This document shows, piece by piece, positions 13,270 through 22,102 of a stretch of 64,000 bases of DNA (the stretch's first letter is position 1; each line of letters begins with the position of its first letter). The stretch lies in NCBI GenBank assembly GCA_910589415.1, contig OU342634.1, positions 1,178,001 through 1,242,000 of the forward strand, read 5' to 3'. The notes under the pieces were generated by a model. That model had not been told where the DNA came from, ran no database searches, and was given only the letters and a program-made list of their open reading frames with translations. Source of the stretch: Malachius bipustulatus. Lineage: Eukaryota; Arthropoda; Insecta; Coleoptera; Melyridae. The translations under genes and the position numbers were made by a program.

Positions 13270-13364
13270 AAGATCGGGGGGGGGGAGTTAGCCGGTAGAA
13301 GTCCGGCACTACTCCGGGAAAGGAAGAACTATACCCGGAGTGTCCATGAGGATTCCCTCTGCTT
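13270..13364 (+). other. Conserved 3' UTR of copy A with two RNA hairpins
   Basis: Hairpin 1 pairs GCCGG (13291-13295) with CCGGC (13303-13307). Hairpin 2 pairs ACTCCGGG (13311-13318) with CCCGGAGT (13334-13341), perfect over 8 bp, around a GGAAGAAC loop. The block TGTCCATGAGGATTCCC follows and then poly(A). The same layout is present at 21586-21665 and 60971-61064. Known for R1-clade LINEs: the RT recognises the 3' UTR of its own RNA. That these hairpins are the recognition signal is inference. Confidence 0.75.
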
Positions 13365-13373
13365 AAAAAAAAA

Positions 13374-13386
13374 GGTCAGGTCAGGT
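13374..13386 (+). repeat. (TCAGG)2 tract between LINE copies A and B
   Basis: GGTCAGGTCAGGT lies directly between the poly(A) of copy A and the first bases of copy B. TCAGG is the telomeric repeat of many Coleoptera. Two other tracts in the window sit at equivalent LINE boundaries. Confidence 0.85.
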
Positions 13387-14860
13387 CCCTCTCCGTGGGT
13401 GCCACCTTGTTGTGGTGGAGAGACTGGGAGTGGTACAGCGAGCGATGAGGGAGACCCTGGGTTCACTCTTCGGTGCGCCACGGGGGTTTTTTCCCGGATT
13501 CTGACTCAGGGCCACTCCTCCAAGAGCATCCCAAGCCCCTTTCCATTCCTAACCGCCCTCACCTAACTCCTTCTCCTCCGCGAGCCGCCTTGCCTGAAGC
13601 GCCCATGTATGCGCGGGTCGTGGGGGGGGCATGGGCCCCCTCCCTGCGTGCGTGGCTGGGGGCGCGGGGCATACAGGTTTCTGGGGCAGCAGCGTCGGAG
13701 GATACCCATCTTACATCGTATCCTCACACCCAATTCCAGGGAGAGGGTGGAATACCGAAAGGAAATCCGCCCAAACCCTTACCCCTCCCATCCTTTAGGC
13801 GCGGGCATAACTACCGAAAGGGAAACTGATTAAACTTACCTCCCATCTTACCCCTCCCCAACCCAGGAGCTCACAGTTGGTGAGTACGGTCGTGGCAAGC
13901 CCGGGGTACCTTGCCGAAGCTCTCCTTGCTTCAACTAGTCTTGGGAGAGTTTCCTCCATCTTTCACGCTTTCTATAGGTCATTCTTGACCAAATCTTCTT
14001 TCGTACTTCCGGTCCCTCTACTCTCTGGGAATGGTGAAAAGATTAAAAATGATGAGCGAGGAAAATGAATTACCCCAGGCATGTAGGAACGAAGAAGGGG
14101 ATGGACTGCCCCACAGGCAGTCTGACCCTCGGATTCTGAGAGGAGGGGCAACCACTCGTCACTTAACACGCTACCCGTGCTGATCAACCAGGGCCGGGCG
14201 GAAGAGCATACTACTGGAGGCATAACACAAGCGAATAGGAATCTGTCTGATCAGATAATCGATCTGACAACGTTAGATGGAGAACAAGCAAAAGAATGGA
14301 TTAAAATTTAAAAGAAGGGAGTCTTAAGAACCCCACCCATACCCAAAACTCCTGCTTCCGGCGGTGCGATAGGCTCCCCCTTTTTCACCCCGGGGAAGGA
14401 GAAGTGGGCTGAAGAAGACATCAATAGTCCGACATTCCGACTTTTTGGCATCAGCGCAACGAGGCCATCAGCCATATGGCAGAAATAATCGAGGAACCCA
14501 GATTAAACCAACAGGCCAGAGACACTTTGAGTAGGACTTTGTCTTCAAGTAGCATCTTCGACGAATTGCTGGACGAGTCATAGGAAGAAAGGAGATTACT
14601 AGATTCGGAAAACAATCACCACTTCGTCAATAGTGATATACAAGGAGCAGTAGTCGAAGAAAGAAAAGAGGGTAGAGAGGTTGAATGAAAATCTACAATC
14701 CGAAACAAGGGACTTCTACAACATCAGCTATATAAATCAGACCTCCAATGAAGATGAACAGATCACGAACACAACGCCACAAAGGAGAGAATCCATAAAA
14801 AGAAAGAAAAATAGTAGCCCGACCCCATCACCTAACCCAGCAATCCATAGAGCCAGAGAA

Positions 14861-15335
14861 CATTATTTAAAGAATTATTTAAAGAACAAAAATTTAAAAC
14901 AATTGCGAACATCAACAGGTTTAAGAGGAGGGTTTTTGATTTGTTGTTTCGGGTCCAATGAGTGACTAGGCTAACTGTTTTTCTCTTGTTTTTTTTGTTT
15001 CTTTTTCTTTTTTATTTTTTCTTTTCTTCTTCTTTTATTCTTCCTTTACCTTTTCGTTCTTATTTCTCTCTTTTCTTTTCTTTGCTTCTTTTTCTTTTGC
15101 TTGACAAACATGCTCACTGGGCGCTGTAACGTGTTTGTAGTGTATATATAACCAGGGTTTAAGTGGAAGAGCAGTGTCCGCTGATTATGTCAGTAGCATG
15201 CTGAACTTCGCCCTGAGGTTGAGACTAGATGCGTCTTCGTTTTTCTCTCAGCATATCTTTATGTAAATAGATTATGGATAGAGATGTAATTCTGTCTCAA
15301 TAAAGACTATTATTATTATTATTATTACTATTACT
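14861..15335 (+). mobile_element. 3' end of a (TTA)n-tailed LINE inserted in copy B ORF1
   Basis: The insertion separates two pieces of copy B ORF1 that are contiguous in copy D. It holds a long polypyrimidine stretch (about 14978-15105). It ends with an AATAAAG signal (about 15298) followed directly by a TTA/ATT tail (15308-15333). That tail type, rather than poly(A), is seen in I, CR1 and Jockey-type LINEs, and the fragment at 47826-48883 has the same AATAAAG plus (TTA)n ending. It is too short to contain a diagnostic RT motif. A target-site duplication is not obvious. Confidence 0.65.
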
Positions 15336-15550
15336 GAAATATGGAGCCACTTGAATAGAATAAGAGCAGAGGTGGAAACTTTCAATAACTCAATAGAAAG
15401 AAATACTCAGATTATCAAAATGGAGGAATGAAGGACAGACAGGGAGTTCTGGCGACAGCTCTTACAGCTGCGCAAAGAAACCGAACATACTGAACACGTG
15501 GTAATACATCAGACCAAAAGCCGTAGTATAAAGTGTCTGAGAAAGATAGC

Positions 15551-16354
15551 CAGGGATGGGCGTGTCAATAATGTCGTGTAGAAAATGCTATATTTTACAT
15601 GTAAAATATCGTGTAGATGTAGAAATTATTTTCCATGTAGATAAAAGGTAGAAAATATCAGAGCTTTCATAAACGTCGTATATGTCAAACGCTCGGTCAA
15701 ACGTCAATATGTCGAGCTTCAGTTTTATACTGTTAGCAGAAAAGAGAGAAATTTCAGCAGGTTATGTTATGTTATTGTTTGTTATGATTATTTAATAATT
15801 ACCTAATTTTCACGTCTTATCTTATCCTTATCATCTTTTTATATCGTAAGGGCTAGAAGTAATTAATAATAATTGGTTTTGACTTGCTTCATGAATATTA
15901 TTTATGACTAAAATAAATGGAACATAATATTAATAATAATAAAGGATAGTTCCTTATGAAATAAAATAAGGCACTAGTGCCAAGTGCCAGTACCCAGTAC
16001 CTACTTTGGGATTTTATTAAAAGTATAAAAGTGAAAGAGTTCCATTATTCGAAATTGTTATTACCTTCAAATAAAATCAAAAACAAAAATTTTGTTATTT
16101 ATAAATGATATACACCATTTTACTTATCAAGTTTCAATATTCCGCATTCGGCGCCATTAATGGGTATACAAACACAAAACACAACCTGACAGTTGACCTT
16201 TCTGTTTCTGTAATGTAATTGACTTGACTGACACTATTGACAGCTGACAGGTAAATTCTACATATTCTACATTGTCTACATATTTGACATATTCTACCTA
16301 TATTTTACATGCACGTGTAGATTATTAAGGGAGGTGTGTAGACGCCCATCCCTG
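15551..16354. mobile_element. hAT-like MITE with TIR CAGGGATGGGCGT
   Basis: Left end CAGGGATGGGCGTGTC and right end (reversed) CAGGGATGGGCGTCTAC give a 13-bp perfect inverted repeat. Subterminal TGTAGA/TCTACA motifs recur near both ends. CAGGG-type ends are typical of hAT elements. The expected 8-bp duplication is not present (AAGATAGC on the left, ACGTCTTT on the right), so the site may have been altered. There is no transposase frame in the 804 bp. It interrupts ORF1 of LINE copy B between KCLRKIA and the FHGGKT motif. Confidence 0.7.
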
Positions 16355-17379
16355 ACGTCTTTCACGGCGGAAAAACCAGCGTCACCAAATACCACAACAA
16401 TAAACCCAATGAGAGACGTCCCAAAACACAGGAGAGGAAACCATACGCAATGATTATTGGGGACGGAGGGAAGAATTACAGGGAGATGCTGGGTTCACTT
16501 AGAGACACCGTACAGGGAGAGCAAATTAAAAAACACATTAAAAGCGTGAGGAGTGACAAGAAGGGGAAGCTCCTCATTGTCACCGAAAAAGACAATAGAA
16601 GGGAGGAGGAGGTCCTGATAATAAGGGGCCTCGACCTTCTAACAAATAAAGAGAAGATTAGAGAAGCCATCGAAGTCATAACAGGTCCAACAAATGAAAC
16701 CGATCTTGTGATAGGGGAATTAAGACCCAACAGAAACAATACCCAAGTAACCACAATTAGATTAAGGAAAACAATTGCCCAGCCACTATTAGCCCAACAA
16801 AGCATAAAAATAGGTTTGAGCAGCTGCCAATAAGAAAAAGGATTCCCGGGTACAGATGTGGAATATGCTGGTCATACGACCACAGAACTTCAACCTGCAA
16901 TGGTCCCGACAGGAAGAATATGTGCATGAAATGCAGCGGCGAAGAACACAAAGCAGAGACATGTAAAGAACAAAATGAAAAATGCTTAAACTGCGAAATG
17001 ACCGGACACAAAAAAGGAAGTGGTAGGTGCACAGCCTTTAAGAGAGCTTTGTCTATGTAGAGCGATACACACTGAAAGACAGACAAGCCAGCAGCAGGCA
17101 CACCCAACCTCAATGCCTCAACAATGCCTTTGATTTTACAGATAAATACAGACCGCATATACACAGCACACGACATGGCAATGCGGACCGCAGGCGAGTT
17201 GGGAACAGATATAACCCTACTTTCAGAACCAAATCAAAAGGCCACAAGACAAGGCGGTTGGATTCTTGATGATAGAAGAGACTGCGGGACAAAAATCCTT
17301 AATAGATATTTACTGGTCAGCTGCTCTGGCAGAGGATCTGGATATGTGTATGCCGCAATAGACGACATCTACTACTATA

Positions 17380-17508
17380 GTTGCTATTTTTCTCGCAATA
17401 AGACCAGAGAGCAATTATTTGAGACCTTCTTGAGACAGCTGATGAGTTGCTATTTTTCTCCCAATAGCACCAGAGACCAATTTGAGACCTTCTTGAGACA
17501 GCTGACGG
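17380..17508 (+). repeat. Tandem in-frame duplication inside the copy B endonuclease
   Basis: Unit 1 (17380-17445, 66 nt) and unit 2 (17446-17508, 63 nt) both encode SCYFSxNxTR then FETFLRQL. Copies C and D have one unit only. Unit 2 lacks three bases relative to unit 1. The frame is kept. Confidence 0.85.
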
Positions 17509-18304
17509 ATAGTATGAGGCGTAAGAATAAGGTAATTATGGCCGGAGACCTCAATGCCAAATCCCCTCCTTGGGGAGGAGAAATCCAAGACTCTAGGGGA
17601 GAAGTCCTAACTGAATGGATGTCAGAAATGGACTTTAGGCCAATGAACGACGGCCTACTCCCGACCATCTCGAGGGGGGGGGGGGGGCTGGAGTCTTTCT
17701 TGGATTCGACCTCTCCTCGGAAGGAATGGGAGAACGCATAAAAGATTGGAGGGTCCTCATGAGCGAATCCTTGAGCCACCACCGCTATGTTACTTATAAA
17801 GTGACGCAGGAAAGAAAAAAAAAACATGATAAAATTATGACAACTTTTGTCAATTACACAAGACTAGCTGAAATACTGCCTGAAGCGATGGACAAGGACG
17901 GGGGTCCAAATACGCCCAAAGACTTAGCCATTATACTAAAAAACTGCCAGGACAGAGTAACTACAAGAAGGCTTGCAAAGAAGAATTGTACAGGCTGGTG
18001 GACGGACACATTGGATGAAATAAAAAGTAACTGTACGAGAATGAGGAGAAAGCTCCAGCTCAAAAGGAGAAATGGAATAGAAGAGGGTATAGAAGAGGAA
18101 GAACTCCTATATACGACTGTGAAAAATTAATTTAAAAAACAGATAAAGAATGCAAAAAGAGACAGCTGGAAAAAGATCTGCGAAGATCTCGATCAGGACA
18201 TTTGGGGACAAGGCTACCAGATAATAAAAAAAAAGTCTTAGAGCCGAGACACTCCCATACAACCCTAAGGGAGAAATAAGGGATAAAATGAAAAATCTGA
18301 TAAT

Positions 18305-18720
18305 TTTCATCACCCTGTATTAACATTTAAACCACATAGTAGGATACTATGTGAAAAGTTAAGATAGGGACATGCATACCGTTTTTAGATATCTTGAGCC
18401 GTTCTAGTTCTACGCTGCTTTGAAGTTGAACATTTTCGATTTTCACTTGTTTATAACTCATAAACCGCTCAATCTAAATTCCAATGGTGAAAACCACCTG
18501 TATTAGATTTCTTCAGACATTTAAAAAATATAAAGTTTTACAGGGTGTTTTATTTAAAAACCCGAAGTTGGTGTTTACTTCCGGTATAACCGGAAGTGGT
18601 GTTGTGCCGAAAATATTTTTAAAATGTTGTGTTTTTTCTATAATACAGATATGCAAAAAATTAGAACTGTCAGACTGACAGTTTAGCCTATACAAATGGT
18701 ATCATCTCCCAAAGGTATAC
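18305..18720. mobile_element. Composite transposon debris inside copy B RT
   Basis: This stretch replaces about 190 codons of RT between the linker and CLIDTLGK. Bases about 18340-18480 resemble the central arm of the foldback at 62810-63688 (AGGGACATG, GTTTATAACTCA and neighbouring blocks). CACCCTGTA occurs near 18311 and ACCCTGTA at its right edge (about 18720), like the ends of TA-type foldbacks. ACTTCCGGTATAACCGGAAGT near 18579-18599 is a short palindrome. I read it as one or more decayed MITEs, not a gene. Confidence 0.5.
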
Positions 18721-19970
18721 CCTGTATGCCTAATCGACACTCTCGGCAAACTGTTTGAGAGAACGCTGTTGGCCAGAACAAACCGAGGTTGAGGAAAGAG
18801 GCGGCATAAGCCGAAACAATACGGTTTAAGGAGGGGTTTATCAACTGTGACAGCAATTAAAAAAGTAATTGACGAAATCCGGGCACAGAATGCGGTTAGA
18901 AGCAAAAGGGCTAGCGTAAGTGCAATTATAGCACTAGACATTAAAAATGCTTTCAACACAGCTAAATGGGACGAAATGGAGAACGCCCTGGAAGCTATCC
19001 AGGTGTCAGGTTACCTGAGAAGGATCGTCGAAAGTTACCTATTCGAGAAGCTCCTTCTAGAAGAGGGAAGTGAGAAACGGATTACGGGTGGAGTTTCCCA
19101 GGGGTCGATACTCGGGCCCACACTATGGAACGTCTATTATGACGTCATTCTTTGCCTGCCTATGCCGCCGGGAGTAAGCTTGATGGCGTACCCGGACGAC
19201 GTGCTTATGATAGTCAAAGGTAAAAACACATCTGAGCTGGAGGAGAAGGGACTGGAGAAACTGGCTGGAGAGGGTTGGACTCAGTCTAGCTGCGGAGAAG
19301 AGCGAGGTTATGGTCATGACGAACCCATGAGTCTCGAATCCGACGGGACGAATATACCGGTTAGGCATACCATAAAGTACCTGGGTGTCACGCTTGACAG
19401 ACGCATGGGAAGCGTATAGAGGAGGTCGCGACCAGAGACAGAAAGCTCTGGCAAGCCTTGGCTGGATTAATTCAGCCAAGAATTGGAGGACCCAGCCACA
19501 GAAGACGCAGACTGCTAGCCGGAATCATCAACTCGGTCGCACTATATGCGGTGCCAATCTGGCATAAGACGCTGTCAATTCAAAGACATAGAGTAATCCT
19601 CACCAGATTGCAAAGACAGGCCCTTTTAGGTGTTATTTCTGCATATAGAACGGTCTCGACCGATGCCCCGCAAGTAATCGCAGGTGTTATGCCAATCGAC
19701 GAGTAGGCACAAATATACTAGTGCCAGTTTTAATCAAAGAGATACAGTAAATGGCAGTAAAAAACAGCTTCACAAGGAGGCAATGAACAGGTGGCAAAGA
19801 AGATGGGATCAAACTCCAAATCGAGAGTGGACTAGGAAACTGATTCCAAATGTAAAAAAATGGGTAGAAAACAAAACACTCAACATAGACTTCAACACCA
19901 CGCAGTGCCTCTCCGGACACGGAGTCTTTGGATCATACTTGCTCAGGATAGGGAAGGCCGGCAGCGATCA

Positions 19971-21245
19971 CCCAAGCAGCATTTTTAGGCACAACTAAGA
20001 GACATTTTCGTAACAATTGTTTCGGTACCAGACACAAATAAGAAACACTTAGCCACATGTATCCGTTCGTTTCGAAACTTGTTACGAACCATGTGCATTA
20101 GTAAATGGACGAATTGCATGTGTTTCAGTGCGTTGGCACTAGAGCGTTTCGAATGTTGTTCTGAAAAAGGATCGAAACATGTTTCGCTACTTATAACGAA
20201 ACAGTTCTGAAACAGTTTCGACACAAGTGGATCTTCAAGCACATTCACGTCTGCGCAGATGTACATGAACTATTCATTTCATTATGATTTTACTTCTTGG
20301 TGTTGGTGCTGTAGATTATTATTTCAGTGAAGACAGATCACAGATGGAGAGAATTCTTTCATGGCCGATGCTGTTTAGAACGGTGTTTGAAAAATGGTGT
20401 CGTTTCCCGTGACTTTGGCGGCGTATTGTGCGCTGCTCTCTGGAATATTTTTCAAACGACGACCAGTGTACCGAGTGAATTTTAATAAATCTTCCAGAAG
20501 TTTAAGGCGCTGCCTCGATTATAATATTTTACATTATTAGCAAAAAAAAAATTAGTAGGTAATTAAGAGAAAGCAATTGTAAGATGCATTTTTTGACGCA
20601 AATATTAGTTGTAGAGCAGATATCGGTAATTATCGTTAACAAAGTAGGTATGCTATACAGATTTATATTTATTTTTAAAAGTTTCGATCACAAATTTACT
20701 TAACCTCCAAATCACGCTCAAAATATATACGCAATTAAACATGGCGTATAATATATAACATAATACTTTTATTATCAAGTCTTTTCTATTATCAAACCCA
20801 CCAAATTTCATTTGCGTATCTCGACCGGTTTCAGATCAAATAAATAAATCGTCAGTTTTTAAGAAAATCAATAACACCCCGTATCTGGAAAACGCTGCAA
20901 TTGTTTCAAAATATTTTCGTATTTGTTGCAAAACAATTGGTTCGATCAAAATATGTAACCGTTGCTTTGAAACTCTACCGAAACATTTGTTTCAGAACAA
21001 AAATAGTCACAATTGTTTCGTTTTTGTTACGAAACGTTGGATCCGAGTCATAATTGACACAGTTGTTACGAAAAAGTGTCGAAACAATTGTTTTGAATCA
21101 TAGTGTGTTGAACTTTTTCGAAAATGTTTCAAAACTTTTTTAACCGACACAAGCAGCTTAAAATTATTCGGTTATGTTTCGGTTTGTTTCGAAACGTCCA
21201 GTTTGTGTCTTTGTTGCTAAAATGTGCCTAAAAATGCTGCTTGGG
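19971..21245. mobile_element. DNA transposon N1, TIR CCCAAGCAGCATTTTTAG, 2-bp TSD
   Basis: The perfect inverted repeat CCCAAGCAGCATTTTTAG continues with GCACA on both ends, about 23 bp in all. A CA dinucleotide flanks both sides (19969-19970, 21246-21247). Removing the element and one CA restores the LINE reading DQCWYC, which fixes the boundaries. The 1275-bp interior has no transposase frame. It is crowded with copies of the 6-mer GTTTCG/CGAAAC on both strands near each end (for example CGTTTCGAAAC near 20071 and 21188). The ends match N2 at 23752-25694. I do not recognise the superfamily. Animal EnSpm/CACTA elements make 2-bp duplications, but these ends lack CACTA. Confidence 0.85.
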
Positions 21246-21665
21246 CAGTGCTGGTACTGCGCGAACAGGGACGACCCGAAACACCTCGTTCAAATGCCCT
21301 AGATGGCTCACCGAAAGATATAAACTTGAGTCTATAATAAGACAAAAGATTGAAGTACATAACGTAAGAGACGCAATGATAGAAGAGATAACTTCAAGGG
21401 TAAAGCAATAAAGGCCTACAGAGAGAGATCATGAGGGAGAAGGAGAAAGAGAAAGAGAGTAGAGAAGTAGACAAGCAAGAGAACAGACGAACGACAATGG
21501 CGAATGATGAAGAGACAAGTGTGCCACGTTGATGTAAGTCGACTTGACATTGGTTCCACGTGGTACGCAGATAGGAGGGGGTTTTAGCCGGTAGGAGTCA
21601 GGCACTACTCCGGGAAGGGAAGAACCAAACTCGGAGTGTCGATGAGGATTTCCTCATCCACCAAA
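21246..21665 (+). other. End of copy B ORF2 and its 3' UTR hairpins
   Basis: The C-terminal tail of ORF2 (ESIIRQKIEVHNV) runs to about 21412. The 3' UTR holds the family block: GCCGG at 21587-21591, then hairpin 2 with ACTCCGGG (21607-21614) and CTCGGAGT (21630-21637), which includes one G-U pair. The copy ends with ATCCACCAAAA, so the poly(A) is very short and no TCAGG tract follows. Confidence 0.7.
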
Positions 21666-21773
21666 ATGCATACAAATCTTGGGAAAAGCCTAATGATGGC
21701 GTACTAGGCTTGATTCAAAGAGCAGTGCGCACAGCTCTGCCATCAAATCCTACTCTCACGTTCACGTCGTGGT
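21666..21773. other. 108-bp spacer between LINE copies B and C
   Basis: No TCAGG units and no coding signal are visible. Its origin is unclear: either non-LINE flanking sequence or a decayed 5' end. Confidence 0.4.
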
Positions 21774-22102
21774 CCCTGGAAACGCCACTGACTTAGAGGT
21801 CACCCGGCTAACGAGAGAGGGTGAAAAGGCGAACACCAGCACCTTAAAACTGGTGAATCCCGATCCCCAAAGGACACTCATCTGGTGTGGAAGGGTACGG
21901 CAACCCCTGGGTACCTAGCTGAGTCTCGCTCCTCTCAACTCTTCTTTCTGATCTTGGACGAGCCTCCTACAACTTTCTACTCTCTATTCTTCCGTCTTCA
22001 AATTTTCAACTTTCCTTTCGGCTCACCTCAGGGTTCATACGTATCGTGTATGAAACGGGAATGGTACATCCGAGGAACCCTAGCCAGGATAAACGACTCT
22101 CC

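Larger units (their letters stand above)
9905..13373 (+). mobile_element. R1-clade LINE copy A (SART/TRAS-like), 5'-truncated with internal deletions
   Basis: This copy starts in the middle of ORF1 with no 5' UTR. It carries a broken ORF1 with zinc-knuckle remnants and a shortened ORF2. It ends with the family 3' UTR (about 13270-13364), nine A residues (13365-13373), and then two TCAGG units. ORF2 has lost most of the endonuclease and the whole RT catalytic core. The overall layout (two ORFs, apurinic-type endonuclease, RT, C-terminal Cys-His finger, no RNase H) is that of the R1 clade. The exact 5' boundary is uncertain by some tens of bases. Confidence 0.85.
14052..17059 (+). pseudogene. 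ORF1 (Gag-like) of LINE copy B, broken and twice interrupted
   Basis: The likely start is the ATG at 14052 (MSEENELPQ), which lines up with MSVEKQKLPQ of copy E at 61322. Readable pieces include RRESIKRKKN (about 14790, the basic stretch of copy D ORF1) and IRAEVETFNNSIERN (about 15360, coiled-coil-like). They also include FWRQLLQLRKETE (about 15447), the frame 16450-16833, and the zinc knuckles at about 16857-17040 (CGICWSYDH, CMKCSGEEH, CLNCEMTGH) in a shifted frame. A LINE tail interrupts at 14861 and a hAT-like MITE at 15551. A stretch equivalent to about 250 codons of copy D is also missing near 15428. Confidence 0.75.
17124..21412 (+). pseudogene. ORF2 (endonuclease-RT) of LINE copy B, broken
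   Basis: The endonuclease is at 17124-17740 with LLSEPNQ, AGDLNAKS and SFLDS motifs. It contains a 66-bp in-frame tandem duplication (17380-17508). A run of 14 G residues at 17674-17687 throws the frame. The linker is at 17726-18130 (TGWWTDTLDEIK). The RT N-terminal third is replaced by foreign sequence (about 18305-18720). The RT core follows at 18721-19420 (DIKNAFNTAKWDEM, GGVSQGSILGP). The catalytic YADD box reads YPDD at about 19189. The post-RT domain (SVALYAVPIWH, SAYRTVSTDAP) extends to 19970, where a DNA transposon splits the C-terminal finger. The finger resumes at 21246 with CWYCANRDDPKH. Confidence 0.8.
13387..21665 (+). mobile_element. R1-clade LINE copy B (SART/TRAS-like), interrupted by four insertions
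   Basis: The copy runs from the TCAGG tract to the 3' UTR at 21665. Without its insertions (14861-15335, 15551-16354, about 18305-18720, 19971-21245) it is about 5.3 kb. Its 5' UTR is GC-rich (13387-14050). A block at about 13899-13975 (GGGGTACCTTGC then TCTCCTTGCTTCA) is shared with copies C, D and E. ORF1 starts near 14052 and ORF2 near 17124. The terminal poly(A) is only four A residues. All ORFs are broken, so it is an old copy that served as a landing site for later elements. Confidence 0.85.

Noticed and set aside
13473..13833. GC-rich frames of 118 and 74 codons as proteins
   Set aside because: They lie in the 5' UTR of LINE copy B, overlap in two frames and have low-complexity Pro/Gly content.
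15551..16354. 8-bp hAT target duplication
   Set aside because: AAGATAGC and ACGTCTTT outside the ends do not match, so I kept hAT only as a likely class from the terminal CAGGG.
18579..18599. ACTTCCGG palindrome as a host transcription-factor site
   Set aside because: It sits in transposon debris with no promoter context, and a single palindrome is not enough.
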